A stretch of 64,000 nt of DNA from Mariniblastus fucicola (GTDB lineage Bacteria; Planctomycetota; Planctomycetia; Pirellulales; Pirellulaceae): positions 1,240,001 to 1,304,000 of the forward strand of contig NZ_CP042912.1 in NCBI RefSeq assembly GCF_008087665.1. Reading direction: 5' to 3'. Positions 34,288-43,303 of this stretch are shown here, piece after piece. How positions within the stretch are numbered: position 1 is the stretch's first letter; each line of letters starts with the position of its first letter. Under the pieces are notes generated by a model. That model was given only the letters and a program-made list of their open reading frames with translations. It had not been told where the DNA came from and made no database searches. The translations under genes were made by a program, and so were the position numbers.

Positions 34288-34616
34288 CGATCCGTTCGCG
34301 GAAGGCACATCGTCACCTTCATTTATCGAACCAAACGGGATTCCGATAATAGCCAAACCGTAGACTTTTCCAAATGTGACGGTTTTCTGCCTTCGCGATC
34401 CGCGCGCGTCTGGGCTGTTTGTAAAGATTAGGAACTGTTTTCGGATCAGCGATCTGCAGAGCGGCCCAAGTTGCAGTCGATGCCATAATGTCCACGAATT
34501 TGTTCAACAGCAACCTAATTTAAATCAGCAGGGTCGTGTCACATTCATGCACCTGCCGCACTTCGATTTCCACCTACCGCTCAACTCCTTCCCGCCATTC
34601 CGGACCGCCAACCACG

Positions 34617-36173
34617 ATGAATTCCAACAGTCGCGACGTCGATAGAACAGTTCACTGTCCCGAAGAGGCCGACACGGTCGAATCAGGTGAGAGTAACAGC
34701 GAGAAGTTGATTGACCGAATCGAAAAGTTGACCGCGTTGGTCCAGGCGAACGAGCGCAACGAGCAAATACAACGAGCCGTTTTCAAAATCGCTCGCACGT
34801 CGACGACTGCCGAAACGATGGATGCTTTTTATCGGTCAATCCATGAAATCGTTGCCGAGCTGACTTCGATCGATGCGATTATCATCGCGCTGTTTCATCG
34901 CGACGAAGGCTGCATGAGCTTTCCCTACTACGTCGATAATTTCGATGACGAGCAACAGGGGGACGAATCGCCGCTGAACAATCGCGAGAAGATTCCAGTC
35001 GAAAAGTGCAAGGATATGCTGTGCTGGAAAGTCATCACATCCAACGAAGTCATTCGCTATCAAGCTCGTAACAATCGAGGTCTGGTTCCGTTCGGCAAAC
35101 ATTCTGAAGACTGGGTTGGCATTCCGCTACGTCTCGACGGGCAGCCTATCGGCGTGTTCTCAATTCAGAGCTATCAGGCCGGGTTTGAGTATCGCGAAGA
35201 AGAAATCAATCTGATGGTGTTTATTTCGCAGCACATCGCCAGTGCCCTACAGCATCTCAGAGACCGTGAGTCATTGCGGCAATCCAACGAAAAACTCAAG
35301 CGTGAAATCGAAGAGCGTGAACTGATCAGCCAACGCATGGTTGAGCTTTCGCATCAAGCCGGCAAAGCAGAAATCGCGACCGGGATTTTGCACAACATCG
35401 GCAACGTCCTCAACAGTATCAACGTTTCGGCTGGACTTGCAGAAGAGACGTTGCGGACGTCGCGAGTTGGATCTCTGAAGAACGCGGCAAACCTTTTGAA
35501 CCATCAGGAGAACCTTGGCGAGTTTTTCACCAACGACAAACGGGGTCGTGCTTTCCCGAAATTCCTCGGTGAACTGTCGGAAGTTCTTCACGCGGAACGC
35601 GCGAAGATGAAATCCGAACTCTCGATGCTAAGCAGTCACCTCGAGCACGTCAAAGTTGTCGTGTCGATGCAGCAGGCCTACGCTGGCCTTTCCGGGCTAC
35701 AGGAGTGCGTTTCGATACCAGAACTTTTGAGTGACGCCGAGCTGTTGATTTCGTCTTCGTTAACGCGTCACCAGGTCGAAGTCATTCGTGAGTTTGAGCC
35801 GATGCCGGAAGTGATGTTGGAAAAGCAAAAGCTGCTTCAGGTGATCGTGAATCTGCTCAAGAACGCGAAGGACAGCATGACTCTCGGCCGCGCCCACGGC
35901 AGAAAGCTGATCATCAGAGTCTCCCTTGCGGCCGACAACATGTTGCAAATCCAGTTCACCGACAATGGCGAAGGCATCGCCGCGGAGAATCTCACGAACA
36001 TCTTTTCGCATGGATTCACGACGAAAAACGACGGCCATGGTTTTGGCTTGCACAGTTGCGCCAACGCAATGAAAGAGATGGACGGCGAAATCTTTGCTCG
36101 CAGCAGTGGATCCGGAACCGGCGCAACGTTCACGCTGCGGTTGCCCTGCATCCCCGCCGACTCGCAAGAGTAA
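34617..36173 (+). CDS. GAF-domain sensor histidine kinase
   Basis: 518 residues from the ATG at 34617 (MNSNSRDVDR). An N-terminal coiled coil is followed by a GAF domain (about 75-215; ends in FISQHIASALQHL) and a linker coil. The dimerisation/phosphoacceptor helix is IATGILHNIGNVLNSI (H259, the His box), and the HATPase has LLKNAKDSM (N box), FTDNGEGIAAENL (G1/F) and HGFGLHSCANAM (G2). The atypical H box LHNIGN fits the HisKA-related kinases common in planctomycetes and myxobacteria. No response regulator follows, so the partner is unknown. No membrane segment; it is a cytoplasmic sensor. Confidence 0.92.
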   Translation: MNSNSRDVDRTVHCPEEADTVESGESNSEKLIDRIEKLTALVQANERNEQIQRAVFKIARTSTTAETMDAFYRSIHEIVAELTSIDAIIIALFHRDEGCMSFPYYVDNFDDEQQGDESPLNNREKIPVEKCKDMLCWKVITSNEVIRYQARNNRGLVPFGKHSEDWVGIPLRLDGQPIGVFSIQSYQAGFEYREEEINLMVFISQHIASALQHLRDRESLRQSNEKLKREIEERELISQRMVELSHQAGKAEIATGILHNIGNVLNSINVSAGLAEETLRTSRVGSLKNAANLLNHQENLGEFFTNDKRGRAFPKFLGELSEVLHAERAKMKSELSMLSSHLEHVKVVVSMQQAYAGLSGLQECVSIPELLSDAELLISSSLTRHQVEVIREFEPMPEVMLEKQKLLQVIVNLLKNAKDSMTLGRAHGRKLIIRVSLAADNMLQIQFTDNGEGIAAENLTNIFSHGFTTKNDGHGFGLHSCANAMKEMDGEIFARSSGSGTGATFTLRLPCIPADSQE

Positions 36174-36340
36174 ACAACGATGACTCGATAGTTCATCGAC
36201 GCCAGGGCAAAGCCAAGCACCACGTTGCATGTTTGCCTGGTCACGACCGGGTTTGTCGCCGCAGCAGATCAAGTGCGTAGGTGAAAACTTCTGTAGGAAG
36301 CTTCGCCACCGAGTGCAGCGCGGGCAATGAAAAATCAGGG

Positions 36341-36379
36341 CACAAAAAAAGGCCAGCGGAAACAAATCCGCTGGCCTTT
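36341..36379 (-). terminator. Intrinsic terminator downstream of tRNA-Glu
   Basis: A perfect 13-bp stem (36348-36360 with 36367-36379) with a 6-nt loop; read on the minus strand it is followed by a run of seven U's, so it terminates the tRNA transcript. Confidence 0.9.
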
Positions 36380-36387
36380 AATCTCAG

Positions 36388-36459
36388 TGACCCCTACGGG
36401 AATCGAACCCGTGTTGCCGGCGTGAAAGGCCGGTGTCCTAACCGCTAGACGAAGGGGCC
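36388..36459 (-). tRNA. trnE: tRNA-Glu (UUC anticodon)
   Basis: On the minus strand the acceptor stem GGCCCCT pairs with AGGGGTC, including one G-U pair, with an A discriminator. The D arm starts TCGTCTAGCGGTTAGGAC, the anticodon loop is CTTTCAC (UUC, glutamate), and the T arm is CACGGGTTCGATTCCCGTA. CCA is not encoded. The 72-nt cloverleaf is complete. It is followed by an intrinsic terminator. The gene stands alone, between the histidine kinase and csrA. Confidence 0.97.
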
Positions 36460-36646
36460 GTCCAGTGTATTGGTGATCGGCATAGAACTGACGATCGGAC
36501 AGAATTTCTCCGGCAAAATTCCGGAAGGCGAATAGTTGATATCAGGGCGACGAAATCGTCAAGCCCTTTCGTGAAAAACTCAAAAACAACGCCAGTGAAA
36601 GTCAGAGCGTGCCCGTTTGGACGAATAATGCGGCGGTAATACCTAA

Positions 36647-36859
36647 TTATTCGGTAGGGGCAGCGTCAATATCACCGGCTGTTTGCTGTTCCGATTCGGC
36701 TTTCTTGATTGCATCGTAAACTTCGCGGCGATGAACCGGAACTTCCTTCGGTGCCTCAACGCCAAGCCTAACTTTGTCGCCGCGGATCTCCACGACCACA
36801 ATCGAGATGTCATCGTTAATTACGATGCTCTCGTTCTTCTTTCGGGAAAGTACAAGCAT
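36647..36859 (-). CDS. csrA: Carbon storage regulator CsrA
   Basis: 70 residues from the ATG at 36859 ([12 protein letters not shown]); the longer frame is not needed because AGAGGA precedes this ATG. It has the full CsrA fold, with [20 protein letters not shown] and the RNA-binding VHRREVY (R44). CsrA binds GGA in mRNA leaders, controlling translation and stability of carbon-storage, motility and biofilm genes. The C-terminal tail ([17 protein letters not shown]) is longer than in E. coli. CsrA is often near fliW in flagellar bacteria; no fliW is seen here. The adjacent tRNA is 200 bp away and probably unlinked. Confidence 0.97.
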   Translation of the reverse strand: MLVLSRKKNESIVINDDISIVVVEIRGDKVRLGVEAPKEVPVHRREVYDAIKKAESEQQTAGDIDAAPTE

Positions 36860-37356
36860 TTTCCATTCCTCTCCATGGATCCTCAAATCGCTGGCGTCTC
36901 CTGTGGAAGCGGCGTGCGATTCGTTTTTCTAATCAATTTAACTGTAAGTGCCCCACTTGCTGAGTCAACAAATCGGAGCCCAAATCCGGGTCAAACGTCG
37001 TCGATGCAAGCTTTTGGCTCAAGATCGCCGGTCTGAAAACCGACGAGGGACCCTTTCAGTCTGCCTCTGAGACGCATACACACAGAAAACGTTCGGAGAT
37101 TCAGCGAATTTTTGGAATTTGGAGATTTCCAACGCCATCGTTTGGCTTTAGCGGACTGTCCAGCCGAATTCGGGAATAAAAGGTGGCTGGTGTGGCGGGT
37201 TAACAGGACACTTTGAGAATCGGACCGACTTGCGGCAAAAACGGCCTTCTGACGATCGCCGGGTTTGAGTTTTTATGGTTCGCTTGGCGCAACCCCCATA
37301 GGTATCCACAAGCCCCGTTCTATAATGAGTAAAACTTCGGGACCGGGATAGAGAAC
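36860..37356. other. Divergent intergenic region, csrA and DUF2203 promoters
   Basis: 497 bp with no supported gene. It must hold the csrA promoter (minus) and the DUF2203 gene promoter (plus). A perfect TATAAT lies at 37321-37326, with no good -35 upstream. Confidence 0.45.
37321..37326 (+). promoter_or_regulatory. Candidate -10 box for the DUF2203 gene
   Basis: Perfect TATAAT 30 bp before the ATG at 37357. No convincing -35 box 16-18 bp upstream, so it is only a candidate. Confidence 0.35.
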
Positions 37357-37845
37357 ATGATTTCTGCCAAAGAGAATCAACTTCCAAATTTGTCACGAGA
37401 CATCGTGGCGGCCAAGCTGACTTATGCGAATTCCACCATCCCGTTTCTGACGGTTGTGGTTCGAGAGATCGACCAGTTGGCTCGCGAGCATCGTTCGATC
37501 CGAACGCGGCTTGGCGAGATCGATTTGCATCGCCATCTCGATGGAAACGAAAGTCTTTACTCGGATGAGCTCAAAGCCGTCGAAGAATCGGCTGACAAAC
37601 TCTGCGACCGACTTGCGGAATGCTACAAGGAAATGGACCAGGTTGAAGGCGTCAGTTTCGATGCTGCCGAGCCTGCCTATATCGATTTTCCTTTGCAGAC
37701 CGATGACGGTGCTGTTCACTTTTGCTGGAAGTTGGGTGAGCCAACAGTCGCGCATTGGCATTGGTCGAACGAGTCCTGTGATCTGCGTCGTCCGATCGTT
37801 GGATTCGAAGATCAAACAGATTCTTCCGCGACGCTACTGGCTTAA
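37357..37845 (+). CDS. DUF2203 domain protein
   Basis: 162 residues. Helical N-terminus (NLSRDIVAAKLTYANSTIPF) and a helical core with the conserved GVSFDAAEPAYIDFP, FCWKLGEPTVAHWHWSNES and the end DLRRPIVGF. This matches the DUF2203 family, a conserved small cytoplasmic protein of unknown function in several phyla. The usual family motif spans WKLGE...HWH, present here. No transmembrane segment. Single-gene unit with its own -10-like box. Confidence 0.8.
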   Translation: MISAKENQLPNLSRDIVAAKLTYANSTIPFLTVVVREIDQLAREHRSIRTRLGEIDLHRHLDGNESLYSDELKAVEESADKLCDRLAECYKEMDQVEGVSFDAAEPAYIDFPLQTDDGAVHFCWKLGEPTVAHWHWSNESCDLRRPIVGFEDQTDSSATLLA

Positions 37846-38029
37846 AAGTGTATACCGCGTAAGCTCAACGTTTGCTCGGTTGCAATATGTCGCTGCTTTA
37901 TAAATCGATTGTTCAAGCGATCGTTTAACCTGCTTTGCTTGTCTCAACCGAACGACGCGAGCGAACCCATACCACTTAAATTTGTCTGCCAAGTGATCAA
38001 GCCTCGCATGTTCACTCAGTTGAAAACCA

Positions 38030-38518
38030 ATGAACGCCAAACAGGAATCGTGTGTGACAGAAAGTCCGCAATCAGAGTCTGAGCCCAAAACAGACGCCCG
38101 TCCCTCCGTCGAACACCACGCTTCTGGCGCAGCCGTCAACCGAGTAAATCCGAAACGAAGTCTTGAGCTCGCCCTCGCGGCGGCAAGGACTGCTGCGGAA
38201 AACGGGGGAACCGATCTGATCGTCCTCGACATGTCTCCGCATACCGCGATCTTTGACTACTTCGTGATCGCAACCGGAAGTAGTCGCCGGCAGCTTCACG
38301 CGATGAGCGAAGAAATCGATCATTGTCTTGAAGACGAAATGAACGACAAGCGAATGAATATTGACGGTTATGCCGAAAGCCGCTGGATCGTGTTGGACTA
38401 TGGCACCGTCGTGATTCACCTGTTCGAAGAAGAAGCCCGCGAAAACTACGCGTTGGAATCTCTCTGGGCCGACGCGAAAAAAGTCGATCTGACTGACGCC
38501 TTGAAAAACGTCCGGTAG
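38030..38518 (+). CDS. rsfS: Ribosomal silencing factor RsfS
   Basis: RsfS binds uL14 and prevents joining of the ribosomal subunits when nutrients run low. The core (about residues 45-150) shows LELALAAARTAAENGGTDLIVLDM, the FDYFVIATGSSRRQLHAMSEEI signature, and VLDYGTVVIHLFEEEARENYALESLWADA. The first 40 residues are a Ser/Glu/Pro-rich extension not found in the 105-residue E. coli protein. A TGT-GTG-start nine codons downstream is an alternative. No nadD neighbour, which is the usual partner elsewhere. Confidence 0.93.
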   Translation: MNAKQESCVTESPQSESEPKTDARPSVEHHASGAAVNRVNPKRSLELALAAARTAAENGGTDLIVLDMSPHTAIFDYFVIATGSSRRQLHAMSEEIDHCLEDEMNDKRMNIDGYAESRWIVLDYGTVVIHLFEEEARENYALESLWADAKKVDLTDALKNVR

Positions 38519-38901
38519 CCATCTGCTGCCATCGCTGGCCGGGTCCGGGCTGAGCAACTGGCCATGAGTCCGGTGCCCGAATCACGCCTGTCGTGACACT
38601 CTTTCCGATCGTCCTAACGTTTGGCCGAAATTGCGATTCGCGCTACTCTGACGCCGACATTTCAAGAGGGCGATCAGCTTTTTCGTTTCGCTGTTGAGCT
38701 GGTAAAAGCATATCGATTGTTCGGGTTAGGAAGACTGCGTAAGCCGCCCGCCTGGTTCGGGGCAATTTTCCGGTTTTGGATGCAATGCCGTGGCTTTGCT
38801 GACTATATTTGGGGCTGGAAAGTCCAAACAGTTCGCTTCGCAGTCTCGTTGCAAAGGTCTGTTTTGTTTGCATCGTTATTGCGATTAACCGGAGAAAAAT
38901 A
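38519..38901. other. Intergenic region upstream of the NGD-repeat paralogs
   Basis: 383 bp. No supported gene; the frame at 38621 starts with TTG and has no ribosome site or family resemblance. A TATATT at 38804-38809 might be a -10 for the gene at 38902. The GGAG ribosome site of that gene is at 38891. Confidence 0.4.
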
Positions 38902-39351
38902 ATGCGTCACTTGAGTCTTCTTTTTGTTGCCGTCCTGGCAGTCCCAACATTTCTTGCCTCAGCCCACGCTCAGGAACTGGCCGCCCCGGTCAATGGAAAA
39001 GTTTACATCTCAGTGGCTCGTAACAACGATTTGGATGGAGTCATTTTGGACCTTGAAGCTCTCAAGGTTGAAACTGAATTCGGTTCGGTTTCGATTCCAA
39101 TGACCAAAGTCGATGGAATCAAAATGCATGCCGACGCCAAAGACAACGCAGTCATCGCTTTCAAAAATGGCGACCTTGTTACAGGCAAAGTCGTGCTTGA
39201 TATCGTCAAGCTGAAAACTGAGTGGGGCACCGCTCACATTAATACTGAGAAAGTTGAAACGATCACTAACTCAAAGAACTCAAAGTTCTATTCGGACACG
39301 TCGACCGGAAAAGCCGTGTGGCGATTCACGAAAGCCCCGGTTCGAAAATAG
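38902..39351 (+). CDS. NGD-repeat exported protein, first of three tandem paralogs
   Basis: 149 residues, ATG with GGAG 7 nt upstream. A signal peptide ends near SAHAQ-E. The mature part contains the two-unit repeat: DGVILDLEALKVETEFGSVS ... KVDGI, then NGDLVTGKVVLDIVKLKTEWG ... VETI. Each unit is G-x-hydrophobic, a Thr-x-aromatic-Gly turn, and a closing Ile, suggesting beta hairpins of a small barrel. The same pair of units recurs in the next two genes. Function unknown. It ends at a terminator before gene two, so it may be transcribed alone. Confidence 0.8.
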   Translation: MRHLSLLFVAVLAVPTFLASAHAQELAAPVNGKVYISVARNNDLDGVILDLEALKVETEFGSVSIPMTKVDGIKMHADAKDNAVIAFKNGDLVTGKVVLDIVKLKTEWGTAHINTEKVETITNSKNSKFYSDTSTGKAVWRFTKAPVRK

Positions 39352-39364
39352 TATCGATTGATTG

Positions 39365-39393
39365 AGGCCAGTCGGGGCGACTGGCCTTTTTTT
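39365..39393 (+). terminator. Intrinsic terminator
   Basis: A 9-bp perfect stem (39365-39373 with 39379-39387) has a 5-nt loop, followed by six T's. It separates the first NGD-repeat gene from the second, whose ribosome site follows directly. Confidence 0.88.
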
Positions 39394-39403
39394 GCAAGGA
39401 ACG

Positions 39404-40234
39404 ATGATGATGGAATGTCAGATGTTCGGGCGGATTCAAATCGCGGCGTCGGTTTTCGTGGCATGGTTCGCGTTCTGCGTTGATGCCGGATTCGCTCAGA
39501 CGACGATTCTTGCCAACGCCGATCGAGCGACGGTGGTGCGATCCAGAATCGAGCCAGGGATGCTCAATGAGAACGGCGAGGAAATCGTCGGAAGGGCTTC
39601 CGGGTTTTCGGCCGTGATGACTCTCGACGACGCCAGTCTCAAGACATTGCTGCGCGACGGACGTGTAGAAATCGAAGTGCCCACACCGCTGATCAATAGT
39701 GTTGAGTCGGTGATTATCAAACGACCGTTTTATTTTAAAGACAAACACGCGTCTGACTTTGCAGATGCGAAACTGGCGGGGCATCGACTCGTTCTTAACG
39801 TGGACGATTCTGTCGTTGAGCGAATCGATTACCAACCGGTTGAGCTGAAGGTTTACGAAACGGGATTCACTTCCGTCGTGCTGAATTACGTTGGGAAAAC
39901 TTCCAGTCTGACAGATCGAAAAATCGGCGATGCAGATGCGGACAGTCCGTTGCTAACCGTGAAGCTAAAATCTGGCAAAGGAATCACCGGGCGGATCAAA
40001 GGAATGAAGTCGCTCAAGATGGATTCGACGCTCGGTCGAATCACGGTCTCGTTTGCTCGAACCAGCAAGATTTTCGTCCGCGACAATGGAGAACTGAATA
40101 TCGAAATGGCCAATGGCGACCTGATTTCAGGTACCATCGATGGAGGCCAAATCGAACTGATTAACCGATGGGGTAGCGAAACGATAGATATGTCGGACGT
40201 GGCAGCGTTGCTGGTCAGGCAATCAAACAAATAG
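39404..40234 (+). CDS. NGD-repeat exported protein, second tandem paralog
   Basis: 276 residues. Three adjacent ATGs (39404, 39407, 39410) compete; AAGGA at 39396-39400 favours one of the later two by spacing. A signal sequence (IQIAASVFVAWFAFCVDAGF) precedes a beta-rich N-terminal region of about 150 residues including VEIEVPTPLINSVESVIIK. The C-terminal third carries the shared repeat pair: GRIKGMKSLKMDSTLGRITV and NGDLISGTIDGGQIELINRWG. It lacks the extended ectodomain of a known enzyme. Likely surface or periplasmic (inference). Confidence 0.75.
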   Translation: MMMECQMFGRIQIAASVFVAWFAFCVDAGFAQTTILANADRATVVRSRIEPGMLNENGEEIVGRASGFSAVMTLDDASLKTLLRDGRVEIEVPTPLINSVESVIIKRPFYFKDKHASDFADAKLAGHRLVLNVDDSVVERIDYQPVELKVYETGFTSVVLNYVGKTSSLTDRKIGDADADSPLLTVKLKSGKGITGRIKGMKSLKMDSTLGRITVSFARTSKIFVRDNGELNIEMANGDLISGTIDGGQIELINRWGSETIDMSDVAALLVRQSNK

Positions 40235-40379
40235 CCATGGCATGGCATGGCGTACGGACGTCTCATTCTTCGGGGTGAACTCGTTCGCGAAATCCAACCT
40301 AAATCAACTATTTTCAATTGCAATTTACGATTGCTGGAAAATCATAGTCCAGCCGCTTAAACATAATTTTGGAGCAAAA

Positions 40380-41171
40380 ATGAAATCCGCGAAACTCACT
40401 TCCGTTGTCTCATCAGCCATTTTGATCGTGCTGGGATTGGCTTCGGCCGTGTCCGCCCAGGACAACAGTTCTTACCCTTTGGTTCTGTCCACCAGCAACC
40501 TTGACGCAATGGTTCAGGGCCGGCTTTTGACTTCTCCAGTCAAAGCTGAAAAGCAAAACTCAATTGAAAACATCATCGTCAGCTACGAAGCTACCAAGGG
40601 CAACGCTCCTGTCGAGTTGAATGTCGATATGACCTACAGCAATGGCAAAGTCGATGTGATCGTCGACAGCAATCTGCTTGCCAAGATCAAAGGCCAGCCC
40701 GTCGTATTCGAAATCACGCAACGTCCAGTCACAGAAGTCGTGCTCAAGTACGATGCTCCTCCGGCGTCTGATCCAATCATCAGCGGCGTTGTCGAAGGAG
40801 CCGTTTTCGTGCGACTTAGCGACACCAAGCGGATGGCTGGAAAAGTCGAAGGCTTGACTGAGTTCAAACTGAAGACTGCGTTCGGCGAAGTCACTGTTCC
40901 GATGAGCGAAATCGCAGGCATCAAGTTCCACACTTCATCCGACGACAAAGCCGTTGTCATTATGAACAATGGCGACTCGGTCACGGGCATTCCAGACATC
41001 ACGGCTGTCGAGTTGACGACCGATTGGGGCAAGGCCGACATCGACCCTGAGTTTATCCAGTCGATCACTTCGACTTCGGGAGCCAAGTTCCGCCAGGACA
41101 ACACGGACTTCGGCGTTCGCTGGATCTTGAACACCGGAAACTCACTGGCTCCAGGTGCACTCCGCAACTAG
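40380..41171 (+). CDS. NGD-repeat exported protein, third tandem paralog
   Basis: 263 residues; ATG at 40380 with GGAG 6 nt upstream. Signal peptide (KLTSVVSSAILIVLGLASAV, cleavage near SAQ-D). A middle beta-rich part (IIVSYEATKGNAPVELNVDM) resembles the second gene's N-terminal region. The C-terminus carries the repeat pair: GKVEGLTEFKLKTAFGEVTV and NGDSVTGIPDITAVELTTDWG. Similarity to the first paralog across the repeat is clear by eye, so all three arose by tandem duplication. The stop is 5 bp from the converging GT39 gene. Confidence 0.75.
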   Translation: MKSAKLTSVVSSAILIVLGLASAVSAQDNSSYPLVLSTSNLDAMVQGRLLTSPVKAEKQNSIENIIVSYEATKGNAPVELNVDMTYSNGKVDVIVDSNLLAKIKGQPVVFEITQRPVTEVVLKYDAPPASDPIISGVVEGAVFVRLSDTKRMAGKVEGLTEFKLKTAFGEVTVPMSEIAGIKFHTSSDDKAVVIMNNGDSVTGIPDITAVELTTDWGKADIDPEFIQSITSTSGAKFRQDNTDFGVRWILNTGNSLAPGALRN

Positions 41172-41176
41172 TTCAA

Positions 41177-43111
41177 CTATCGCAACGCTCGTTGTTTCGC
41201 TGGCACCTGCTCCGCCCCTTTTGGGATTGATGCCAGCGAATCTCGGGCTCCGATCAGCAACAGTTTGCGATCCTTGAGAAACCAATCGGCTGTCTGAATG
41301 ACTTTCCAGTCTTCAGGCAGCCTTTTTTTAAGCTCCGGCCACTTCTCATCGGTCGTAATGATCAAACCTGACTCGCTCGAACCTGCAAACTGTCGGGGGC
41401 TCAGCCATGGCTTTCGCTGCCAGAACTTTCGGCCCGCGAGTTTCTGGTCAGCATCGGTTTCTTCCTGCCCATCGGTGCGCAATTCGATGATTCGAGTTCC
41501 GCTGTAGTAAACCCAGCTCGATTCCAGACAGCCGTAAGTTGCGACCGCAGCGGGAGGTTGCTGCCGAATCAGGTCCGCCAACGCCATGCGATTCTGCTGG
41601 CCGACGGACGCTGCTCCGGCGCCCAACAAACCAACGCAGAACATGCCTGCGACGACCGCCGCGCCGATGGCGAGATGGAATCGTGTTTCCGTCGCTTGGG
41701 ATCGCGTCAGCACCCAACCGACGATTCCCAGCAGGATCGGCCCAGCCCCAACAACGGCAAGCCAGCCAGGAATGGGAGCATATTCGCTGGACGCGATCCA
41801 CAGTCCGATCACGATTCCGACGCCAGTTAGCAGCATCGCGCCGTTCGCCAGACTCCAAAGCCAGGTCGGTGACTTGCTGTGCGAGCGAACCAGCCGCATC
41901 ATCGCGTGAGCCGTCAGCATCGCCAACGCTGGGTAGCACGGCGTAACGTAGCTTGGAAGCTTTGTCCTGACGAACGAGAAAGCGACGACTTGAATGACGA
42001 TCCAGCAGATCGCGAATCGCGAACCCGCATCCAGTCCGGGTTTCGCTCGCCCCGAATCAGGCTTGAAAGTTCTCAGCGTCAGGTCTGCTGCAACAGGTCC
42101 CCAAAAAACAGACCATGGAAAAAAGCCGACCAGAATTGCCAGTGGATAAAACCAAAGTCCGCCGCTGTGACTTTCGAGAACCTTCGTCGCTCGGCCAAAG
42201 TTTTCGTCCAGAAAGAATCGGCGGAGGAACTCACCATCGGTCGCGATGCCAACCGCGACAAACCATGGCGCGGCAACCAATAGCGCGACCAACGTCCCGG
42301 AGAGAACTCTCATCGACAGCAACGTTCGCCAAAAACGAGCCCGATGAAACGGAGCAACCACCGCGACAGCGATGCTGGACCATCCCCGATCAGTATTGTG
42401 GTCGTCGGCGAATTGGTCGTTCCTCAGCCAATCGCGTTGCAGCAGAAACCAGCCCATCACCGCCATTGGCAGCACGAATCCAACGGGTCCTTTCGCCAGC
42501 ATCGCCAGCCCGAGGAAAATGTAGATGCCGAAAAAAATGGTTCGATTGGAAAACGGATTGCCCTGCCCTGCTGCTGAAGTTTCTGCATCCGTTGAATCGT
42601 CGCCTTCTCCGGTTCGTCTCGCGAACCCGCTGGCAAAGAACCACAACGCCATTGTCACGCAAAAAATCAGCACGGAATCCGGAGTCGCTGCTCGCGCGGC
42701 AACACAGAACATCAAACTGCTGGCCAGCATCAGGCTGGCCAACAACGCCGTCGCGCGATCGAAGAACGAACGGGTGATTCCCCAGGTTCCGATCACCGTT
42801 CCGACGCCCAGGAGTGCGGAAAAAAAGCGGCCTGCGAATTCGTTGACGCCGAAGATCGAATACGCCAATCCCATCAGCCAATAAAGCAACGCGGGCTTTT
42901 GCTGCCGTAGTTCGTCATTAAAGGTCGGCACGATCCAGTCGCCACGAGCCATCATTTCCGCCGCACAACCAGCGTTCCTTGGCTCGTCGCGATCCCAATA
43001 GGCGGCTTCTCCAAGCGCCCAAAAGAAAACGATTCCCGAAACCAGAATGACGATCGGGATCGCAATTCCAGGTCGGGCGATCGAGAAAGTTTTGCAGGAA
43101 TTTTGATTCAT
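41177..43111 (-). CDS. GT39-type (ArnT-like) lipid-linked glycosyltransferase
   Basis: 644 residues from the ATG at 43111 (MNQNSCKTFS). N-terminal TM and the first luminal loop with YWDRDEPRNAGCAAEMM, holding the acidic catalytic-type Asp-Glu residues of the GT39 family, then about eleven further helices and a C-terminal soluble domain of about 130 residues. The enzyme transfers a sugar from an undecaprenyl/dolichyl-type carrier to lipid A, protein or another acceptor; the acceptor is unknown here. ArnT needs neighbours for aminoarabinose synthesis, which are not present, so a general mannosyl-like transferase is equally possible. Confidence 0.88.
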   Translation of the reverse strand: MNQNSCKTFSIARPGIAIPIVILVSGIVFFWALGEAAYWDRDEPRNAGCAAEMMARGDWIVPTFNDELRQQKPALLYWLMGLAYSIFGVNEFAGRFFSALLGVGTVIGTWGITRSFFDRATALLASLMLASSLMFCVAARAATPDSVLIFCVTMALWFFASGFARRTGEGDDSTDAETSAAGQGNPFSNRTIFFGIYIFLGLAMLAKGPVGFVLPMAVMGWFLLQRDWLRNDQFADDHNTDRGWSSIAVAVVAPFHRARFWRTLLSMRVLSGTLVALLVAAPWFVAVGIATDGEFLRRFFLDENFGRATKVLESHSGGLWFYPLAILVGFFPWSVFWGPVAADLTLRTFKPDSGRAKPGLDAGSRFAICWIVIQVVAFSFVRTKLPSYVTPCYPALAMLTAHAMMRLVRSHSKSPTWLWSLANGAMLLTGVGIVIGLWIASSEYAPIPGWLAVVGAGPILLGIVGWVLTRSQATETRFHLAIGAAVVAGMFCVGLLGAGAASVGQQNRMALADLIRQQPPAAVATYGCLESSWVYYSGTRIIELRTDGQEETDADQKLAGRKFWQRKPWLSPRQFAGSSESGLIITTDEKWPELKKRLPEDWKVIQTADWFLKDRKLLLIGARDSLASIPKGAEQVPAKQRALR

Positions 43112-43303
43112 GGCAAAGTTTAGCAAAATCGCCAACTCGACCCCAAGGTCAACTTGTCCGCTTCCGGGACTCCCACTGCGGCAATTGCCTGGCTATGCTG
43201 AACAGCGAATCAAAACTGGACCGCAAAAGCGACCTGTATGTCGACCGCGGTCTACCAAGCTCAAATTCAAAATGCTGAACCGAACGCGGTTCTGGGGATA
43301 AAT

